Shown: one piece after another, positions 29,913-40,387 of the stretch
How the letters are laid out: each line of letters opens with the position of its first letter
Position numbering within the stretch: position 1 is the first letter of the stretch
Assembly (NCBI RefSeq): GCF_018129685.1
Contig: NZ_JAFCLG010000004.1
Location: 186,001 to 250,000 of the forward strand
Direction of reading: 5' to 3'
Source of the DNA: Bradyrhizobium manausense
Lineage (GTDB): Bacteria > Pseudomonadota > Alphaproteobacteria > Rhizobiales > Xanthobacteraceae
DNA length: 64,000 nt
Translations under genes and position numbers: made by a program
Notes under the pieces: model-generated
What the model was told of the DNA's origin: nothing
Databases searched by the model: none
The model's input: the letters and a program-made list of their open reading frames with translations, nothing else

Positions 29913-30017
29913 GATTGTCGTCCTCTTGCCCAGATGGTTTGACGTCCTGTTGATCTCTATCGGTCCATGCGGACCGTTTGTGGAAAGCGTTGCACGATTT
30001 GTGCCGACATCGTTCTC

Positions 30018-30746
30018 TCATCCTCCCTTGAATCGCGCGACAAGGCGGTGAGAGTCACCGGGATAGAGCAGGCGCACTGCGGTGATCGTGCGTGCGCTAC
30101 GCCAGGTATAGCGGTCGATCACCAGGCATGGCGCGCCGATTGCGATATCGAGCGCTTCCGCCGTGCGATCGTCCGCGACGATGGCGCTGATCGTATGCTC
30201 GGCCTCCGTCCATGGGACGTGATGAAGCAGCCACGATCCGGGCGGCTCGCGCGAGAAATCCGCGGTTGCCGCAGATGGCACGGATGAAAGATCGATCAGC
30301 CTGTCTTCGACCGCGAACGGCACGTTGTCGGCGCTGTGGCGGCAAGAGATCGCGATCACCTTGCCGGCCTTCCTGACGCCGAGACGCTCCCGATCGACGG
30401 CGGTGGCCGCGCGAAGCTTGCGGCTGATGAGCTCGTAACCATAGCCGCGGCCGAGGGCCGTGATCTCGGCGCGGATGTCGGCGATCTTGAGCACCGCCGA
30501 CTGATGCTGTGGCCGTCGCACGAAAGACCCGGCGCGGCGCCGCCGCTCGATCAGGTCGGCCTGGGCAAGCTCGGACAATGCCTTGTTCACCGTCATGCGC
30601 GAGCAGCCGTAGCGCGCCACCAGCTCGTGCTCGAAGGGGATGCGGTGCCCGGGCGGCCATTCGCCGGTCAGGATGCGTTTCTCGATGTCGGCGCGAATGC
30701 GCTTGTAGAGCGTCGGCTTGTCGGCGCTATCTGCAGCAAGGCTCAT
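30018..30746 (-). CDS. hutC: HutC, GntR-family repressor of histidine utilisation
   Basis: A 242-residue GntR/HutC-type regulator. The winged helix spans about residues 10-80 (YKRIRADIEKRILTGEWPPG; HELVARYGCSRMTVNKALSEL; LIERRRRAGSFV), followed by a UTRA ligand domain (AISCRHSADNVPFAVEDRLI; SWLLHHVPWTEAEHTISA). HutC is released from DNA by urocanate in characterised systems. The start overlaps the hutF stop by ATGA, so the two are translationally coupled; the longer frame lies inside hutF. The 20-bp palindrome between hutF and hutI is the likely target. Confidence 0.9.
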   Translation of the reverse strand: MSLAADSADKPTLYKRIRADIEKRILTGEWPPGHRIPFEHELVARYGCSRMTVNKALSELAQADLIERRRRAGSFVRRPQHQSAVLKIADIRAEITALGRGYGYELISRKLRAATAVDRERLGVRKAGKVIAISCRHSADNVPFAVEDRLIDLSSVPSAATADFSREPPGSWLLHHVPWTEAEHTISAIVADDRTAEALDIAIGAPCLVIDRYTWRSARTITAVRLLYPGDSHRLVARFKGG

Positions 30747-32101
30747 GCGACGAGCCTCCGTACCGCCGTGTTGAAGCGTTCGCGCGCGGTCCGCCGCAAT
30801 CTGTGCCGGCCGCCTTCGACGACTTTGGCCCCGCCGGCCCAGACGCAATCGATCGCGCTGCCGCCTGCCGCGAAGATCCAACCGTCGATCACCGCGTCGC
30901 GCGCGCGTCCCGCCAGCGACGGATGCGCGGTGTCCAGCGTGACGATATCGGCACGTGCGCCCGGCGTGAGGCCGACTGTCGGCTGCGCCAGCGCCCGCGC
31001 GCCGCCCGCAAGCGCATCATCGAACAACGCGCGCCCCGTCGAACGGCCGGCGCCGCCGGAGAGCACGTTGCGGGCGCGATGTTTCAGCCGTTGGCCGTAT
31101 TCGAGCTGGCGCAGCTCATCGGCCACGCCGACCAGCACGTTGGAATCGGTGCCGATGCCGAACATGCCACCGGCATCGAGAAACTCGCGCGCCGGAAAGA
31201 TGCCGTCGCCGAGGCTTGCTTCCGTGATGGGGCAGAGGCCCGCCACCGCACCCGTCCTTGCGAATGCGCTGACCTCCTCGTCTCTCATGTGCGTCGCATG
31301 GATCAGACACCAGCGCTGATCGACCGGCGCGTGCTCCAGCAGCCATTGGACCGGGCGCCGCCCCGACCAGGCGAGACAGTCCTCGACTTCCTTCACCTGT
31401 TCGGCGGCGTGAATATGCACCGGTCCGCCCTCGGCAAGGGGAATGATCGCCACAAGTTCTTCCGGCGCCACCGCACGCAGGCTATGCGGTGCGATGCCGA
31501 TATTGGCGCCCGGCAAGTTGGCGATCGCCTTGCGCGACGCGGTCAGCAGCCTGGCGAACTGATCGACAGAGTTGATGAAGCGGCGTTGGCCGTCATGCGG
31601 CGCCGCGCCGCCGAAGGAGCCATGCGCATAGAAACTCGGCAGCAGTGTCAGCGCGATGCCGGACTCTCCGGCAGCCTGCGCGATACGCCCGGCCAGTTCT
31701 GCGGGATCGGCATAATGCGAGCCGTCGCGGTCATGATGGAGATAATGAAACTCGCCGACGCGGGTAAAACCCTGCTCCAGCATCTCGACATAAAGCAGCG
31801 TTGCGACGGCGGCGACTTCATCAGGCGTCATCGCCAGCGCAAAGCGATACATCGTCTCGCGCCAGGTCCAGAACGTGTCGATGGAATCGCCGCGCAATTC
31901 GGCAAGTCCCGCCATGCCGCGCTGGAAGGCGTGGCTGTGCAGGCTCGCAAGGCCCGGCAGCGCGACGGCGTGGCGTTCGTCGCCCGCGGCAGGCGCCACA
32001 TCGGCGGTCACTTCCGCGATCGCGCCGGCGGTGATCACCACCTGCACGTCATTGGCCCAGCCCGAAGGCAGGAGCGCGGAGGCAAAATGCAGTCGGGACA
32101 T
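30743..32101 (-). CDS. hutF: Formimidoylglutamate deiminase HutF
   Basis: A 452-residue amidohydrolase-superfamily enzyme that converts N-formimidoyl-L-glutamate to N-formyl-L-glutamate and ammonia, the branch of histidine degradation that needs HutG afterwards. Metal and catalytic motifs are LHSHAFQRG (HxH), IAPHSLRAV, HIHAAEQ, LIHATHM and GIGTDSNV. The ATG at 32101 encodes MSRLHFASALL; a longer open frame extends into the divergent hutI gene and is rejected. Transcription should start at the operator 40 bases upstream. Confidence 0.93.
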   Translation of the reverse strand: MSRLHFASALLPSGWANDVQVVITAGAIAEVTADVAPAAGDERHAVALPGLASLHSHAFQRGMAGLAELRGDSIDTFWTWRETMYRFALAMTPDEVAAVATLLYVEMLEQGFTRVGEFHYLHHDRDGSHYADPAELAGRIAQAAGESGIALTLLPSFYAHGSFGGAAPHDGQRRFINSVDQFARLLTASRKAIANLPGANIGIAPHSLRAVAPEELVAIIPLAEGGPVHIHAAEQVKEVEDCLAWSGRRPVQWLLEHAPVDQRWCLIHATHMRDEEVSAFARTGAVAGLCPITEASLGDGIFPAREFLDAGGMFGIGTDSNVLVGVADELRQLEYGQRLKHRARNVLSGGAGRSTGRALFDDALAGGARALAQPTVGLTPGARADIVTLDTAHPSLAGRARDAVIDGWIFAAGGSAIDCVWAGGAKVVEGGRHRLRRTARERFNTAVRRLVA

Positions 32102-32139
32102 GATTGACGACACGCCGGCTGGACAGAACGTTGTTACGA

Positions 32140-32159
32140 TTATATGTCTAGACATATAA
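32140..32159. promoter_or_regulatory. Predicted HutC operator, 20-bp perfect palindrome
   Basis: TTATATGTCTAGACATATAA is an exact palindrome in the hutF-hutI divergent region, 39 bases from the hutF start and 57 from the hutI start. The core TGTCTAGACA fits the GT-N-TA-N-AC pattern of GntR/HutC operators. One dimer here could repress both transcripts. Confidence 0.85.
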
Positions 32160-32215
32160 GTCAAGCATCCCACCCCCAAGGGCCAGTGGCAAGGGACTGT
32201 GGCAGGGACAATCGC

Positions 32216-33430
32216 ATGGCAGAGCGCTTCGACCGGATCTGGCACAATGCCCGGCTCGCCACGATGCGGGCCGACCGTCCCGATCTCGGTGAGATCGAGC
32301 GCGGCGTGATCGCCGCGCGCGACGGCCGCATTGTTTATGCGGGTGCAGCGTCGGACTTCCCGGCGGATGCGGATTCCATCCAGTGGATCGACTGCGAGGG
32401 GCGCTGGATCACGCCCGGTCTCGTCGACTGTCACACCCATCTCGTCTACGGCGGCAACCGCGCGCATGAATTCGAGCTGCGCCTGAAGGGCGCGAGCTAC
32501 GAGGAGATCGCGCGTGCCGGGGGGGGCATCGTCTCGACGGTGGCCGCGACACGCCAGGCGAGCGAGGCTGAGCTTGTCGCAAGTGCATTGCCGCGGCTCG
32601 ATGCGCTGCTCGGCGAGGGCGCGACCACGGTCGAGATCAAGTCCGGCTATGGCCTCGATACCGAGACCGAGATGCGGCAGCTCGCCGCCGCGCGCAGTCT
32701 CGGTCGTCGGCGGAAGGTCGCGATCCGCACCTCCTTCCTCGGCGCGCATGCGTTGCCGGCCGAAGCCGATGGGGACAAGGATCGCTACATCGATCTCGTC
32801 TGCAACGAGATGCTCCCCGCCGTCGCAAAGGCAGGCCTTGCCGATGCCGTCGATGCCTTCATGGAAGGTATCGCGTTCTCGGCCGAGCAGACGGCACGCG
32901 TGTTCGAGATGGCCAGGGCGCTCGGTCTGCCGGTGAAGCTGCACGCCGATCAGCTCTCAAGTCTCGGCGGCGCGGCGCTCGCTGCTAAATTCGCCGCGCT
33001 CTCGGCCGACCACCTCGAACATACGGACGAGGCCGGCGTTGCCGCGATGGCCAAGGCCGGGACGGTCGCCGTGCTGCTGCCCGGCGCCTTCTACTTCATC
33101 CGCGAGACGCAAAAGCCACCGGTCGAGGCCTTTCGCAGCCACGGCGTGCCCATGGCGCTCGCGACCGATTGCAATCCCGGCAGCTCGCCGCTGACGTCTC
33201 TGCTGCTTGCGATGAATATGGGCGCAACGCTGTTCCGGATGAATGTCGCCGAGTGCCTCGCCGGCATCACCCGGGAAGGGGCCCGCGCGCTCGGCGTGCT
33301 CGACGAAACCGGCACGCTGGAACCAGGCAAATGGTGTGATCTCGCGATCTGGGATATCGAGCGCCCCGCTGAGCTGGTCTACCGGATCGGCTTCAACCCA
33401 CTGCATCGCCGTGTCTGGAGGGGCCATTGA
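32216..33430 (+). CDS. hutI: Imidazolonepropionase HutI
   Basis: A 404-residue amidohydrolase that opens 4-imidazolone-5-propionate to N-formimidoyl-L-glutamate. Motifs: [24 protein letters not shown] (zinc histidine), DHLEHTDE and [10 protein letters not shown]. The start chosen is the ATG at 32216 with AGGGA upstream, giving [14 protein letters not shown]; an earlier start would lie on top of the operator. Its stop overlaps the hutH start (TTGA). Confidence 0.93.
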   Translation: MAERFDRIWHNARLATMRADRPDLGEIERGVIAARDGRIVYAGAASDFPADADSIQWIDCEGRWITPGLVDCHTHLVYGGNRAHEFELRLKGASYEEIARAGGGIVSTVAATRQASEAELVASALPRLDALLGEGATTVEIKSGYGLDTETEMRQLAAARSLGRRRKVAIRTSFLGAHALPAEADGDKDRYIDLVCNEMLPAVAKAGLADAVDAFMEGIAFSAEQTARVFEMARALGLPVKLHADQLSSLGGAALAAKFAALSADHLEHTDEAGVAAMAKAGTVAVLLPGAFYFIRETQKPPVEAFRSHGVPMALATDCNPGSSPLTSLLLAMNMGATLFRMNVAECLAGITREGARALGVLDETGTLEPGKWCDLAIWDIERPAELVYRIGFNPLHRRVWRGH

Positions 33431-34986
33431 CGGGGCCGGGCGCAACAATCGTTGTGAGGCCGGGAACGGTCAGCCTCGACGATCTCGCGCGCGTTCTTGC
33501 CGGCGCTTGCGTCGAGCTGGATGCCTCGTTCTGGCCGCGCGTCGAGGCTGCCGCGGAGATCGTCGCGAGGGCCGCGCAGGCTGCAGCGCCGGTCTATGGC
33601 ATCAACACCGGCTTCGGAAAGCTGGCCTCGAAGCGGATCCCGCCGGATCAGACTGCGCTGCTCCAGCGCAACCTCATCGTCTCGCATTGCTGCGGCGTTG
33701 GCCCCGCCACGCCCGAGCCGGTCGTGCGGTTGATGATGGCGCTCAAGGTCGTCTCGCTCGGGCGCGGCGCCTCCGGCGTCCGCCGCGAGGTGATCGAGCA
33801 GCTGCAGGCCATGCTTGCGCGAAATGTCTATCCGCTGGTGCCGCAGCAGGGCTCGGTCGGCGCCTCCGGCGACCTCGCGCCGCTTGCACATATGACCGCG
33901 GTGATGATCGGCGAGGGGCAGGCGATCGTCGACGGCAAGACCGTCTCTGGCACCGAGGCGCTGTCCAGAGCCGGCCTGACGCCGCTGACGCTCGGCCCCA
34001 AGGAGGGGCTCGCGCTGATCAACGGCACGCAGTTCTCGACCGCCTACGCAATCTCCGGCGTGCTGCGCGCCTTTCGTCTCGCACGCGCCGCGCTCGTGAC
34101 CGGAGCGTTGTCGGTCGATGCAGCCATGGCCTCGACGGCGCCGTTCCGACCCGAGATCCAGGCGCTGCGTGGCCACCCGGGCCAGATCGCTGCGGCCGCC
34201 GCCTTGACCGCGCTGCTCGACGGCAGCGATATCCGCCTGTCGCATCTCGAAGGCGATGAGCGCGTGCAGGATCCCTATTGCCTGCGCTGCCAGCCGCAGG
34301 TCGCGGGCGCCGCGCTCGACCTGATCACGCAGGCCGCGCGCACCTTGATCATCGAGGCCAATGCGGTCACCGACAATCCGCTGGTGCTGGTCGAGACCGG
34401 CGAGATCGTCTCCGGCGGCAATTTCCACGCTGAACCGGTCGCCTTTGCCGCCGATACGATCGCGCTGGCGCTGTCGGAGATCGGTGCGATCAGCGAACGC
34501 CGTATCGCGACGTTGGTCGACCCCGCGCTCAATTTCGGTCTGCCGCCGTTTCTCACGCCGGATCCCGGCATCAATTCGGGCTTCATGATCGCCGAGGTGA
34601 CGGCGGCGGCGCTCTATGCCGAGAACAAGCAGCGTGCGGCCGCCTGCTCGATCGATTCGACGCCGACCAGCGCCAACCAGGAAGATCACGTCTCGATGGC
34701 CGCGCATGCGGCGCGACGCCTGTCCGACATGGCCGACAATCTCGCGGCGATCCTCGGCATCGAGCTTCTGGTGGCCGCCCAAGGCATCGCGCTGCGTGCG
34801 CCGCATACGACCAGCCCGTCGCTCGTTGCCGTCATCGCGAAGCTTCGCGAGCAGGTGCCCGCACTCGGCGCCGATCGCTATATGGCCGGCGATCTCGCCA
34901 GGGCGGCGGCGCTGATCGAGGCCGATGCGCTGGCCGACGCGGCGCTCGCCGCGCTTCCATCCGATCCGTTTCCGCGACTTGACTGA
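33427..34986 (+). CDS. hutH: Histidine ammonia-lyase HutH
   Basis: A 519-residue lyase that deaminates L-histidine to urocanate. The Ala146-Ser147-Gly148 triad in [14 protein letters not shown] cyclises to the MIO electrophile. YGINTGFG (57-64), [18 protein letters not shown] [17 protein letters not shown] and the [10 protein letters not shown] region are present. The start is a TTG overlapping the hutI stop; a GTG nine codons later is possible, but no ATG precedes the conserved [10 protein letters not shown] block. The gene lies between hutI and hutU in one operon. Confidence 0.93.
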   Translation: MTGPGATIVVRPGTVSLDDLARVLAGACVELDASFWPRVEAAAEIVARAAQAAAPVYGINTGFGKLASKRIPPDQTALLQRNLIVSHCCGVGPATPEPVVRLMMALKVVSLGRGASGVRREVIEQLQAMLARNVYPLVPQQGSVGASGDLAPLAHMTAVMIGEGQAIVDGKTVSGTEALSRAGLTPLTLGPKEGLALINGTQFSTAYAISGVLRAFRLARAALVTGALSVDAAMASTAPFRPEIQALRGHPGQIAAAAALTALLDGSDIRLSHLEGDERVQDPYCLRCQPQVAGAALDLITQAARTLIIEANAVTDNPLVLVETGEIVSGGNFHAEPVAFAADTIALALSEIGAISERRIATLVDPALNFGLPPFLTPDPGINSGFMIAEVTAAALYAENKQRAAACSIDSTPTSANQEDHVSMAAHAARRLSDMADNLAAILGIELLVAAQGIALRAPHTTSPSLVAVIAKLREQVPALGADRYMAGDLARAAALIEADALADAALAALPSDPFPRLD

Positions 34987-34999
34987 AAGAGGTTGCCGC

Positions 35000-36670
35000 A
35001 TGAACCGCCGACTGGACAACGACCGCACCATCCGCGCTCCCCGCGGCAGCGACATCAGCGCCAAGAGCTGGCTGACGGAAGCGCCACTCCGCATGCTCAT
35101 GAACAATCTCGATCCTGACGTGGCCGAGCGCCCGAGCGAGCTCGTGGTCTATGGCGGCATCGGCCGCGCCGCGCGCGACTGGGAGAGCTTTGACCGGATC
35201 ACCGACGCGTTGCGCAAGCTCGAGAACGACCAGACGCTGCTGGTGCAGTCAGGCAAGCCGGTTGGCGTGTTCCGTACTCACGCGGATGCGCCGCGCGTGC
35301 TGATCGCGAACTCCAACATCGTGCCGCATTGGGCGACGCTCGATCATTTCAACGAGCTCGATCGTCTGGGCCTGATGATGTACGGCCAGATGACGGCGGG
35401 CTCGTGGATCTATATCGGCAGCCAGGGCATCGTGCAGGGCACCTACGAGACCTTCGTCGAGGTCGGCCGTCGTCACTATGGCGGCAGCCTCGCCGGCAAA
35501 TGGATCCTCACCGCCGGCCTCGGCGGGATGGGCGGCGCGCAGCCGCTGGCGGCGACCATGGCCGGTGCCTCGATGCTCGCGGTCGAATGCCAGCCGAGCC
35601 GTATCGAGATGCGGCTGCGCACCGGCTATCTCGATCGCCAGGCCGCAACGCTCGAGGAAGCGCTCGCCATCATGGCGGAGTCGGCAAAGACGAAGAAGGC
35701 GGTTTCGGTCGGCCTGCTCGGGAATGCCGCGGAAATCTTCCCCGAACTGGTACGCCGTGGCGTCAAGCCTGATATCGTGACTGACCAAACCAGCGCGCAT
35801 GATCCGATCAACGGCTATCTGCCGAAGGGCTGGACGCTCGCCGAATGGGAGACCAGGCGCGCCTCCGATCCGAAGGCGGTCGAGCGCGCCTCGAAGACCT
35901 CGATGGTCGAGCACGTCCAGGCCATGCTGGACTTCCATGCGCAGGGCATCCCGACGCTCGACTACGGCAACAACATCCGCCAGATGGCGCAGGACATGGG
36001 CCTGAAGAATGCCTTCGATTTCCCCGGCTTCGTGCCCGCCTATATCCGCCCGCTGTTCTGCCGCGGCGTCGGGCCGTTCCGCTGGGCCGCGCTCTCGGGC
36101 GACCCCGAGGACATCTTCAAGACCGACGCCAAGGTCAAGGAGCTGATGCCCGACGACAAGCATCTGCACGTCTGGCTCGACATGGCCAGGGAGCGCATCA
36201 AGTTCCAGGGCCTGCCGGCGCGGATCTGCTGGGTTGGCCTTGGCGATCGCGATCGCCTCGGCCTTGCCTTCAACGAGATGGTTGCGCGCGGCGAACTGAA
36301 GGCGCCGATCGTGATAGGCCGCGATCATCTCGACAGCGGCTCGGTGGCAAGCCCCAACCGCGAGACCGAAGCGATGAAGGACGGATCGGATGCGGTGTCC
36401 GACTGGCCGCTGCTCAATGCGCTGCTCAATTGCGCCAGCGGCGCGACCTGGGTGTCGCTGCATCATGGTGGTGGCGTCGGCATCGGCTATTCCCAGCACG
36501 CCGGGATGGTGATCGTCGCCGACGGCACGCCGGAAGCAGCCAGGCGCATCGCGCGCGTGCTCTGGAACGATCCGGCCTCCGGCGTCATGCGCCATGCGGA
36601 TGCGGGTTACGATATTGCGATCGACTGCGCCCGTGACAAGGGTCTCGATCTGCCGAGCCTGTCGAAGTAG
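35000..36670 (+). CDS. hutU: Urocanate hydratase HutU
   Basis: A 556-residue urocanase that hydrates urocanate to 4-imidazolone-5-propionate using tightly bound NAD as electrophile. The family opening [20 protein letters not shown], the dinucleotide motif [26 protein letters not shown] and the active-site region [20 protein letters not shown] are all visible. AAAGAGG precedes the ATG at 35000, 13 bases after hutH. The last gene of the rightward hut operon; its stop is 8 bases from the convergent GGDEF-EAL gene. Confidence 0.94.
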   Translation: MNRRLDNDRTIRAPRGSDISAKSWLTEAPLRMLMNNLDPDVAERPSELVVYGGIGRAARDWESFDRITDALRKLENDQTLLVQSGKPVGVFRTHADAPRVLIANSNIVPHWATLDHFNELDRLGLMMYGQMTAGSWIYIGSQGIVQGTYETFVEVGRRHYGGSLAGKWILTAGLGGMGGAQPLAATMAGASMLAVECQPSRIEMRLRTGYLDRQAATLEEALAIMAESAKTKKAVSVGLLGNAAEIFPELVRRGVKPDIVTDQTSAHDPINGYLPKGWTLAEWETRRASDPKAVERASKTSMVEHVQAMLDFHAQGIPTLDYGNNIRQMAQDMGLKNAFDFPGFVPAYIRPLFCRGVGPFRWAALSGDPEDIFKTDAKVKELMPDDKHLHVWLDMARERIKFQGLPARICWVGLGDRDRLGLAFNEMVARGELKAPIVIGRDHLDSGSVASPNRETEAMKDGSDAVSDWPLLNALLNCASGATWVSLHHGGGVGIGYSQHAGMVIVADGTPEAARRIARVLWNDPASGVMRHADAGYDIAIDCARDKGLDLPSLSK

Positions 36671-36678
36671 TTCGTGCC

Positions 36679-38685
36679 TCAGGCCACGACCTTGGCTTTG
36701 CCGCGGTCGAGGCGTTCACGTTCCTCGGCGAGATACTCGTCAATCGCCGCGCCCGGCATCGGCTTTGCAAAATAATAGCCCTGGATGAAGTCGCATCCGA
36801 GGCGCCGCAGGGTGTCGAGCTGGGCGCGCGTCTCGACGCCCTCGACCACGCAGGCGATCTCCATGTCGTCGCAGAGACCTGCGAGCGATTTGATGATCTT
36901 GTGGCTGACGGGATTCTCGTTGATGTCGGCAACGAAGCTGCGGTCGACCTTGATCTTGTCGAGCGGCAGGCGGTGCACGTGGCTCAGCGAGGAATATCCG
37001 GTGCCGAAATCGTCCAGCGAAATGCCGCAGCCGATCGCCTTCAATGTCGCGATCGACTGCTGCGCACGCACGAAATCGAACGTGACCGCGGTCTCGGTGA
37101 TCTCGAAATCGATCCGGTGTGGCGGCAGACCGCTCTTCTCGATGATCGTGATCAGCGGCAACAAGCCCTCGGCGGCGCAGACGTCGTGGGCGGACAGATT
37201 GAACGACAGGCGGATGTGGTCGGGCCAGGTCCTGGCGGTGGCGAGAGCGCGCGCCAGCAGCACCTGAGTCAGCGGCCTGATCAGGCCGATGCGCTCGGCC
37301 GCTGGAATGAAGTCGGCGGGCGAGACCCAGCCGAGACGAGGGCTGTTCCAGCGCGCGAGCGTCTCGAAGCCCGCGGTGTACTCGCTCGTGGCATCGACGA
37401 TCGGCTGGAACACCAGCTGCATCTCGGCGCCGAAATCGGAGGTACGCAAAAGGTTCTCGATGACACCGCGGCTGCGGATCTCGGCTTCGTGCTCGCTCGA
37501 GAAGATCACCGTGCGGCCGCGCTTGTTGCGCTTGGCGTGGTAGAGCGAATAGTCGGCGCACTCGTAGAGCGCTTCCGAAGTCGTTGCGGAGTCCGGATAG
37601 AGCGCGAAGCCGATCGAGCAGGACAGGGCGGTGTGGGCCGTGTCGAGCTGGTAGGGCAGCTTGACCTGCTCGCCGATGCGCTCGCCGAGCCGCGCCAGGT
37701 CCGTCTCCTCGGGATCGCCGCACACGACGAGACCGAATTCGTCGCCGCCGAGGCGCGCGAACTCCACCCGCTGCGGTCCAAAGCCTTCGCAGACCTCGCG
37801 GATGCGGCGGCCGGCTTCGATCAGGACGCGGTCGCCGACCGAATGGCCGTAATTGTCGTTGATCGGCTTGAAGCCGTCGAGGTCGATGATGCCGACTGCG
37901 ACGCGCACGTGCCTGCGCTCGGCGTCGGCGAAGGCGTTGGTCAGCTCGGCGAAGAAGCGGCGGCGATTTGGCAGCTCGGTGAGAGAATCGAGGTTGGCGA
38001 GGCGGAAGTTCTCGTCCGAAAGCTCCTGCGTCGCAGCCTGCTGGGTCAGCAGCGACTTGCGGCTGGCGATGAGATCGGCGAAGTCCCGATAGTAGATGAA
38101 GAGCACCGTAACCATTGCGCCGGAGACCAGCAGATCGTTGACCGCGATCGCCCTCAGCGTCGGTTCGCCCGTGGCCCAGAAGAACAGCACGTAGGGCACG
38201 TCGACGATCAGCGTCACGATCAGCGCCGCCGAACGCAGATGCATCAGCGAGAAGATGCAGCCGATCACGGTCACGGCCATGTAGAACGCGACCTGGCTCT
38301 TGGCGAAGGGATCACCATAGGGGTAGAGCGCGAACGACCAGGCGGTGAAGCCGGCGCCGATCGGCAACGTCAACCAGTTGGTGGCGCGCAGATTGCGCAG
38401 GATGTCGGCGTCGCTGCGGACGAGATGACGCTGGCGCAGCCACCAGTACGTGCGAAGCGCCGCGAGCAGCGTTAGCACGCCCGGGACGGTCAGCGTCAAC
38501 CAGTCCGGAGCGACGTTCACATAGGTATAGGCAACCGCGATCGTGTTGCTCATCAGGATGAAGTAGAGCAGCGGGATCTGCTTGGAAAAGGCGTCGAATT
38601 GCGCGCGCGACAGATCCGGGTCTTCGGGCACGCGAAAGAGCCGCATCGCGGCGGCGAGGTAGGCCTTCAAATCGACGGCAGGCAT
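36679..38685 (-). CDS. Membrane-bound GGDEF-EAL protein (bifunctional c-di-GMP enzyme)
   Basis: A 668-residue protein. About five to six membrane helices lie within residues 35-200. A diguanylate cyclase domain follows, with an intact GGDEF motif (313-317, ARLGGDEFGLV). A phosphodiesterase domain completes it: FETLARW replaces EALxRW but keeps the glutamate, and FNLSAHD, EITETAV, DDFGTGYSSLS, KIKVDRSF and EGVET are all kept. Both activities are therefore possible. The inhibitory RxxD site upstream of GGDEF is absent. The ATG at 38685 is used; an upstream extension lacks protein-like character. It probably senses a membrane or periplasmic signal and adjusts c-di-GMP. Confidence 0.88.
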   Translation of the reverse strand: MPAVDLKAYLAAAMRLFRVPEDPDLSRAQFDAFSKQIPLLYFILMSNTIAVAYTYVNVAPDWLTLTVPGVLTLLAALRTYWWLRQRHLVRSDADILRNLRATNWLTLPIGAGFTAWSFALYPYGDPFAKSQVAFYMAVTVIGCIFSLMHLRSAALIVTLIVDVPYVLFFWATGEPTLRAIAVNDLLVSGAMVTVLFIYYRDFADLIASRKSLLTQQAATQELSDENFRLANLDSLTELPNRRRFFAELTNAFADAERRHVRVAVGIIDLDGFKPINDNYGHSVGDRVLIEAGRRIREVCEGFGPQRVEFARLGGDEFGLVVCGDPEETDLARLGERIGEQVKLPYQLDTAHTALSCSIGFALYPDSATTSEALYECADYSLYHAKRNKRGRTVIFSSEHEAEIRSRGVIENLLRTSDFGAEMQLVFQPIVDATSEYTAGFETLARWNSPRLGWVSPADFIPAAERIGLIRPLTQVLLARALATARTWPDHIRLSFNLSAHDVCAAEGLLPLITIIEKSGLPPHRIDFEITETAVTFDFVRAQQSIATLKAIGCGISLDDFGTGYSSLSHVHRLPLDKIKVDRSFVADINENPVSHKIIKSLAGLCDDMEIACVVEGVETRAQLDTLRRLGCDFIQGYYFAKPMPGAAIDEYLAEERERLDRGKAKVVA

Positions 38686-38972
38686 TGCAATACGCGCCCC
38701 AAATCCCTTTAAAACGAAGGCGATCTTGCACGGCGGGGGTAAAGACCGAGTTAGATGAATATGACGGAGATGCGCCATTGCTGGTTGCGCGCTACCGCAG
38801 GGTTTCTCACCCGCGTGCAATGGTGATACGGCGTTAACGATGTGCGGGGGAAGCGAGCAGCGTCGCGCGGCATATCGTCCGCAAAAGCCGCAGCTACATT
38901 CTGCTAACCATAGGCGTCATCAGGGCACGGTGCAGCACGATGTCGCGGCGCGCGAACCGTCGAGGAAAAGGA

Positions 38973-39971
38973 TCAGGCGAGCGCGGCCTGGCGTTCCCGA
39001 ACCGGCTCGCGGAGGCGCTCGGTGCCACGCGGCCCGGCGAGCCGCGTAAAGCTGCGCTGGCCGGCACGCATCGGTGCTTCGACGATGACTCCTTCGCAGA
39101 CGATCTGGCCACCAAGCCATTTGAACTCGAGCTTGTCGTAGCGCGGCATCGTCTCGCCGGGCTCGGGCGGCAGCAGCCCGATGCGCCCCTGAATGTTCAG
39201 CGTCGCGTCGCCGGTGCCGTGCAGCCGCGGATTCCACATCCTGATGCCCGTCTCGGCCCAGCGTTGCCGTATCAACGCTACGCGATCGGCGGGCTCGACT
39301 GGCCTCGATCGTAGCTTCGGCGCGCTCTTCGGAGCAGGCCTTGCAGGAGCAGGCTCGACATGCTCGGCGACATCAGGCACGGCGATCTCGGTGTCGACCG
39401 CGACGGCCTGCTGTGCAACGACGGATGTCATCTCCGTAACACCGGCCGAGGACACCTCGCCAATGATGACGGGCTCTGCAGCAATGACCGCTTCGTCCTC
39501 TGCGGTCGAAACGGGAGCCGCTTCCATGACCTCGGGTTCAACATCCGTCGAGGGCTTTGCATCGCCGCCGACGAGTTCGCATGCGTCAACCGGTGCGCTC
39601 TCGACCTCGCCAGCAGAACCCGAAACCTCGTCCACGATGACAGTCTCGATCTCCGCCGGTATCTCCCGAGCCGAATCGTCGTTGACGCCGAGATCGATTG
39701 GCGTTGTTGACGGGCTCTCTGCGACCACCGAGGCTATGCTGTCGTCCTCGGCCATTGGAGCGGCGACTTCGATCTCATCGCCGCGCTGCAATGGCTCTGC
39801 GCTGATCTCGGTATCGAGAACCAGAGTGGCTTCCGCGACGGCAGCGGGCCGTTCATCCGCGGCGATCAGTGCCGCGTCGATGCTGCCGCTGTGCGGCAGA
39901 GGCCGAAGCCGGTTGAACGCCCATTTCACCGCAGGAATGCGGCTCAGCAACGTTATCAGTCTCGAAAGCAC
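38973..39971 (-). CDS. Hypothetical protein with acidic low-complexity middle and conserved C-terminus
   Basis: A 332-residue protein starting at GTG 39971. Residues about 30-215 are rich in Ala, Glu, Val, Asp and Pro and look disordered. The C-terminal 100 residues are compact: ADRVALIRQRWAETGIRMWN, then GDATLNIQGRIGLLPPEPGE and YDKLEFKWLGGQIVCEGV. The N-terminus (MLSRLITLLSRIPAVKWAF) is amphipathic and could touch the membrane. No known family is recognised. A coding call is supported by length and by the ordered C-terminal part, but not by a strong ribosome binding site. Confidence 0.65.
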   Translation of the reverse strand: MLSRLITLLSRIPAVKWAFNRLRPLPHSGSIDAALIAADERPAAVAEATLVLDTEISAEPLQRGDEIEVAAPMAEDDSIASVVAESPSTTPIDLGVNDDSAREIPAEIETVIVDEVSGSAGEVESAPVDACELVGGDAKPSTDVEPEVMEAAPVSTAEDEAVIAAEPVIIGEVSSAGVTEMTSVVAQQAVAVDTEIAVPDVAEHVEPAPARPAPKSAPKLRSRPVEPADRVALIRQRWAETGIRMWNPRLHGTGDATLNIQGRIGLLPPEPGETMPRYDKLEFKWLGGQIVCEGVIVEAPMRAGQRSFTRLAGPRGTERLREPVRERQAALA

Positions 39972-40114
39972 TGGGAGTTGTCCAAGAGGTACTCAGGGCC
40001 GTAGGCATCAGCTGATTCGCCAGCAATGTGAAAAACTGCCCCGGCCGTCACACCTCTGTCAATTGATGCGGGACCAATTGCAGAACATCTGCACAGCCTC
40101 GCGCGCCACGGCAT

Positions 40115-40387
40115 TCATTCGAAATGCATCGATGCGAGCGGATCTTCGTCGCGATCGCCCAGGTGCGACGGTGCAGGCGGGATGGCCGCATGCTCCGTCT
40201 TGCGACCATGCGGATGCGCGAGCGCATGCTTGTGGACCAGCACCATGGTGAGCGCTTGGCATTCGGTTGGTTCGCCGCCCCATGCGCAGCCGATGCTTGC
40301 CGATTGTCCTGGCCATGCCTGCGCCGGGCCGGCGATGGCAAGCGACAGGATGAGTGGCAGGGCCGAGGAGATGAGTGTCTTCGTCAT
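40115..40387 (-). CDS. Small secreted hypothetical protein
   Basis: A 90-residue protein with a typical signal peptide (MTKTLISSALPLILSLAIAG, cleavage near AQA-W). The short mature part has a Cys pair (SIGCAW, TECQAL) and is rich in histidine (VHKHALAHPHG). The ATG at 40387 is chosen so that the hydrophobic segment follows the lysine. No family recognised; a metal-binding or redox role would be a guess. Confidence 0.55.
   Translation of the reverse strand: MTKTLISSALPLILSLAIAGPAQAWPGQSASIGCAWGGEPTECQALTMVLVHKHALAHPHGRKTEHAAIPPAPSHLGDRDEDPLASMHFE

Noticed and set aside
32102..32944. Long N-terminal extension of hutF
   Set aside because: Runs across the operator and antisense to hutI; known HutF length is reached from 32101.
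33379..35106. Long open frame on the minus strand (575 codons)
   Set aside because: It is fully antisense to hutH, whose motifs are complete; long antisense frames are expected at this GC content.
35249..36595. Minus-strand open frame of 448 codons
   Set aside because: Antisense shadow of hutU with no recognisable domain.
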